In this document: positions 5,801 to 6,735 of the stretch, one piece after another
Layout of the letters: every line of letters starts with the position of its first letter
How positions within the stretch are numbered: position 1 is the first letter of the stretch
Origin: Candidatus Obscuribacterales bacterium
GTDB taxonomy: Bacteria > Cyanobacteriota > Vampirovibrionia > Obscuribacterales > Obscuribacteraceae
Length of the DNA: 6,735 nucleotides
Direction: 5' to 3'
Assembly: GCA_021732245.1 (NCBI GenBank)
Contig: JAKFVJ010000155.1
Coordinates: 1-6,735 of the forward strand
Notes under the pieces: model-generated
The model's input: only the letters and a program-made list of their open reading frames with translations
Databases searched by the model: none
Told to the model about the DNA's origin: nothing
Translations under genes and position numbers: made by a program

Positions 5801-6300
5801 CCCGCAATCGCTCCAGCAATTTTCGGCGTGATGAACCACTTAAGGATGCCTGGTGCTGTCGGCGGAATACTTGTTACATCAATTCTGCAAACACCGGCCT
5901 TTTTAAATGGAATGTCTAATTCAGGACCAGCCCAAAGCATGGTGCCTGCCAAACGTCCCATATCCGGTTCGTGACCGACTAAGAATACCTGTTGAGCATT
6001 TTTTTGTTCACGAAGAAACTTATAGAGATCACTAGCCGTGCCACCAGGACACAATGCCTCGCAAACTTTCACATCACGCGTCACACCAAAAACTTCAGCA
6101 AGAATTTCAGCTGTTTGGCGCGCTCTCACTAAAGTGCTGCTTACGATCAAATCCGGTTTGACACCAAGACGCCGCAACCCCAAACCAACAATTTTGGTTT
6201 CAGTGCATCCTTCATCTGTCAGCGGGCGCTGACTATCATCTGTAATTTCTCCGCCGATGCGGTTTCCGGCAATGCCATGTCGAATCAAATAAATTTTCAT
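5794..6300 (-). CDS. sixA: SixA-like phosphohistidine phosphatase (histidine phosphatase superfamily)
   Basis: The 168-aa protein of histidine phosphatase branch 1 opens with 'MKIYLIRHGIA' (catalytic H8 in the RHG motif). It continues with 'RPLTDEG' (25-31), 'IVSSTLVRARQTAEIL' (52-67, with R59), E81 in the acid region and 'VFLVGHEPDM' (105-114, second catalytic H110). This order and length match SixA, which removes phosphate from histidine of phosphotransfer proteins, rather than phosphoglycerate mutase. The physiological target here is unknown. I start at ATG 6300, where the first beta strand begins. An in-frame TTG at 6333 would add 11 residues that fit nothing in the family. No Shine-Dalgarno is seen; TAAAAT (minus strand, 6314-6309) and TATAAA (6325-6320) are upstream. 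It is divergent from ruvX. Confidence 0.88.
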   Translation of the reverse strand: MKIYLIRHGIAGNRIGGEITDDSQRPLTDEGCTETKIVGLGLRRLGVKPDLIVSSTLVRARQTAEILAEVFGVTRDVKVCEALCPGGTASDLYKFLREQKNAQQVFLVGHEPDMGRLAGTMLWAGPELDIPFKKAGVCRIDVTSIPPTAPGILKWFITPKIAGAIAGK

Positions 6301-6371
6301 AGGCGGATATTTTAGCCGCTTTATAACTGGCAATTGAATTGATTATTGCATTTGTTTTCCGACCACTCCGC

Positions 6372-6377
6372 TATAAT
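6372..6377 (+). promoter_or_regulatory. Perfect -10 hexamer of ruvX
   Basis: TATAAT matches the sigma70 -10 consensus exactly and ends 10 nt before the ruvX ATG, predicting a transcript start about 3-5 nt from the start codon. A -35 at normal spacing is weak (TTGTTT at 14 nt, TTGCAT at 20 nt). No Shine-Dalgarno lies between, so the mRNA may be leaderless. Confidence 0.5.
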
Positions 6378-6387
6378 CTTATCCATT

Positions 6388-6735
6388 ATGAGCAACGTGC
6401 CTCGCATTATGGGTCTTGACGTTGGTGATCGCCGTATTGGCATCGCCATTTCCGATCCACTTGGCATAACGTCTGCAGGCATTCAGACACTTGAACGCAC
6501 CAATATGCGAACAGATATCTCAGCGATATCCGAAATTGCCAAGCGCCACTGTGCTGTAGAAATTGTTGTCGGACTTCCAAAAAACATGGACGGCTCAATT
6601 GGTGAACAGGCGCAAAAAGTTCAAGCCTTCGCACGCAAATTAGCGCGTGCTACAGGATTGCCGATTATTTACGAAGACGAACGTCTTACAACAGTCTCTG
6701 CAATCCGTACCCTAACTCTGCAAGGCGTCAAAACC
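6388..6735 (+). CDS. ruvX: Holliday junction resolvase-like RuvX/YqgF, 3' end cut off by the window
   Basis: The open frame covers 116 of about 140 residues expected and runs past the window edge without a stop. It shows the RNase H-like RuvX/YqgF motifs: 'IMGLDVGDRRIGIAISDP' (7-24, with D11 in place of the usual D-P-G start), 'IVVGLPKNMDGSIGEQA' (59-75) and 'IYEDERLTT' (94-102, with D97 and E98). These supply the conserved acidic residues of the nuclease centre. Family members act in pre-16S rRNA 5'-end maturation and have been proposed as Holliday junction resolvases; they are nearly universal in bacteria. ATG 6388 is chosen. ATG 6409 (residue 8) would lose part of the first strand. It is divergent from sixA with an 87-nt gap. 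Confidence 0.93.
   Translation, partial: MSNVPRIMGLDVGDRRIGIAISDPLGITSAGIQTLERTNMRTDISAISEIAKRHCAVEIVVGLPKNMDGSIGEQAQKVQAFARKLARATGLPIIYEDERLTTVSAIRTLTLQGVKT

Noticed and set aside
6301..6333. TTG start extending SixA by 11 residues
   Set aside because: SixA proteins begin right at the M-x-I-x-L-x-RHG strand, and there is no ribosome binding site before the TTG.
6407..6634. 75-aa minus-strand frame
   Set aside because: It is antisense to ruvX, whose motifs are clear. No family resemblance or start signal.

Overview
The window is about 6.7 kb of ordinary-looking bacterial chromosome with moderate GC. It holds seven complete protein genes, one small toxin-antitoxin-like pair among them, and the 5' part of an eighth gene. 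I cannot place the organism firmly. The families present (RuvX, SixA, CutA1, FadD-type ligase, DUF433/DUF5615, DUF3465) are widespread. REP-like palindromes, a second dispersed intergenic repeat and the absence of phage or plasmid genes suggest a free-living bacterium with a repeat-rich genome. Several genes have a clear AGGAG ribosome binding site. Others have none and instead carry a -10-like hexamer just upstream of the ATG, which suggests mixed leadered and leaderless initiation.

Layout from left to right. Positions 43-591 (+) hold a DUF433 antitoxin-like gene and a DUF5615 PIN-like toxin gene, the latter apparently starting at CTG. On the minus strand, in transcription order, come four genes: a two-domain protein (5253-4180; nucleoside deoxyribosyltransferase-like plus a probable N-formylglutamate-amidohydrolase-like half), cutA (4177-3845, 2 nt downstream), a long-chain acyl-CoA ligase (3780-1912) and a multi-pass membrane protein of DUF6159 type (1607-642). 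The first two are almost certainly cotranscribed. The ligase may follow across 64 nt. The membrane protein is separated by a 304-nt gap that carries a pair of inverted REP-like palindromes and a degenerate third copy.

Divergent from the two-domain gene is a secreted DUF3465 protein (5286-5711, +). The intergenic gap there is only 32 nt, and a palindromic TTATAA could serve as a two-way -10. It converges on a SixA-like phosphohistidine phosphatase (6300-5794, -). Their 82-nt junction holds a second dispersed repeat and a third intact REP copy, which is identical over 27 nt to the one at 1743-1769 in reverse orientation. ruvX (6388 onward, +) is divergent from sixA and is cut by the window end.

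Functionally the window mixes housekeeping (ruvX, acyl-CoA ligase, cutA, sixA) with poorly characterised genes. The most distinctive items are the fused 357-aa protein, the GTAG-type REP palindromes and the CTG start of the toxin-like gene. I see no tRNA, rRNA, CRISPR array, insertion sequence or phage gene.
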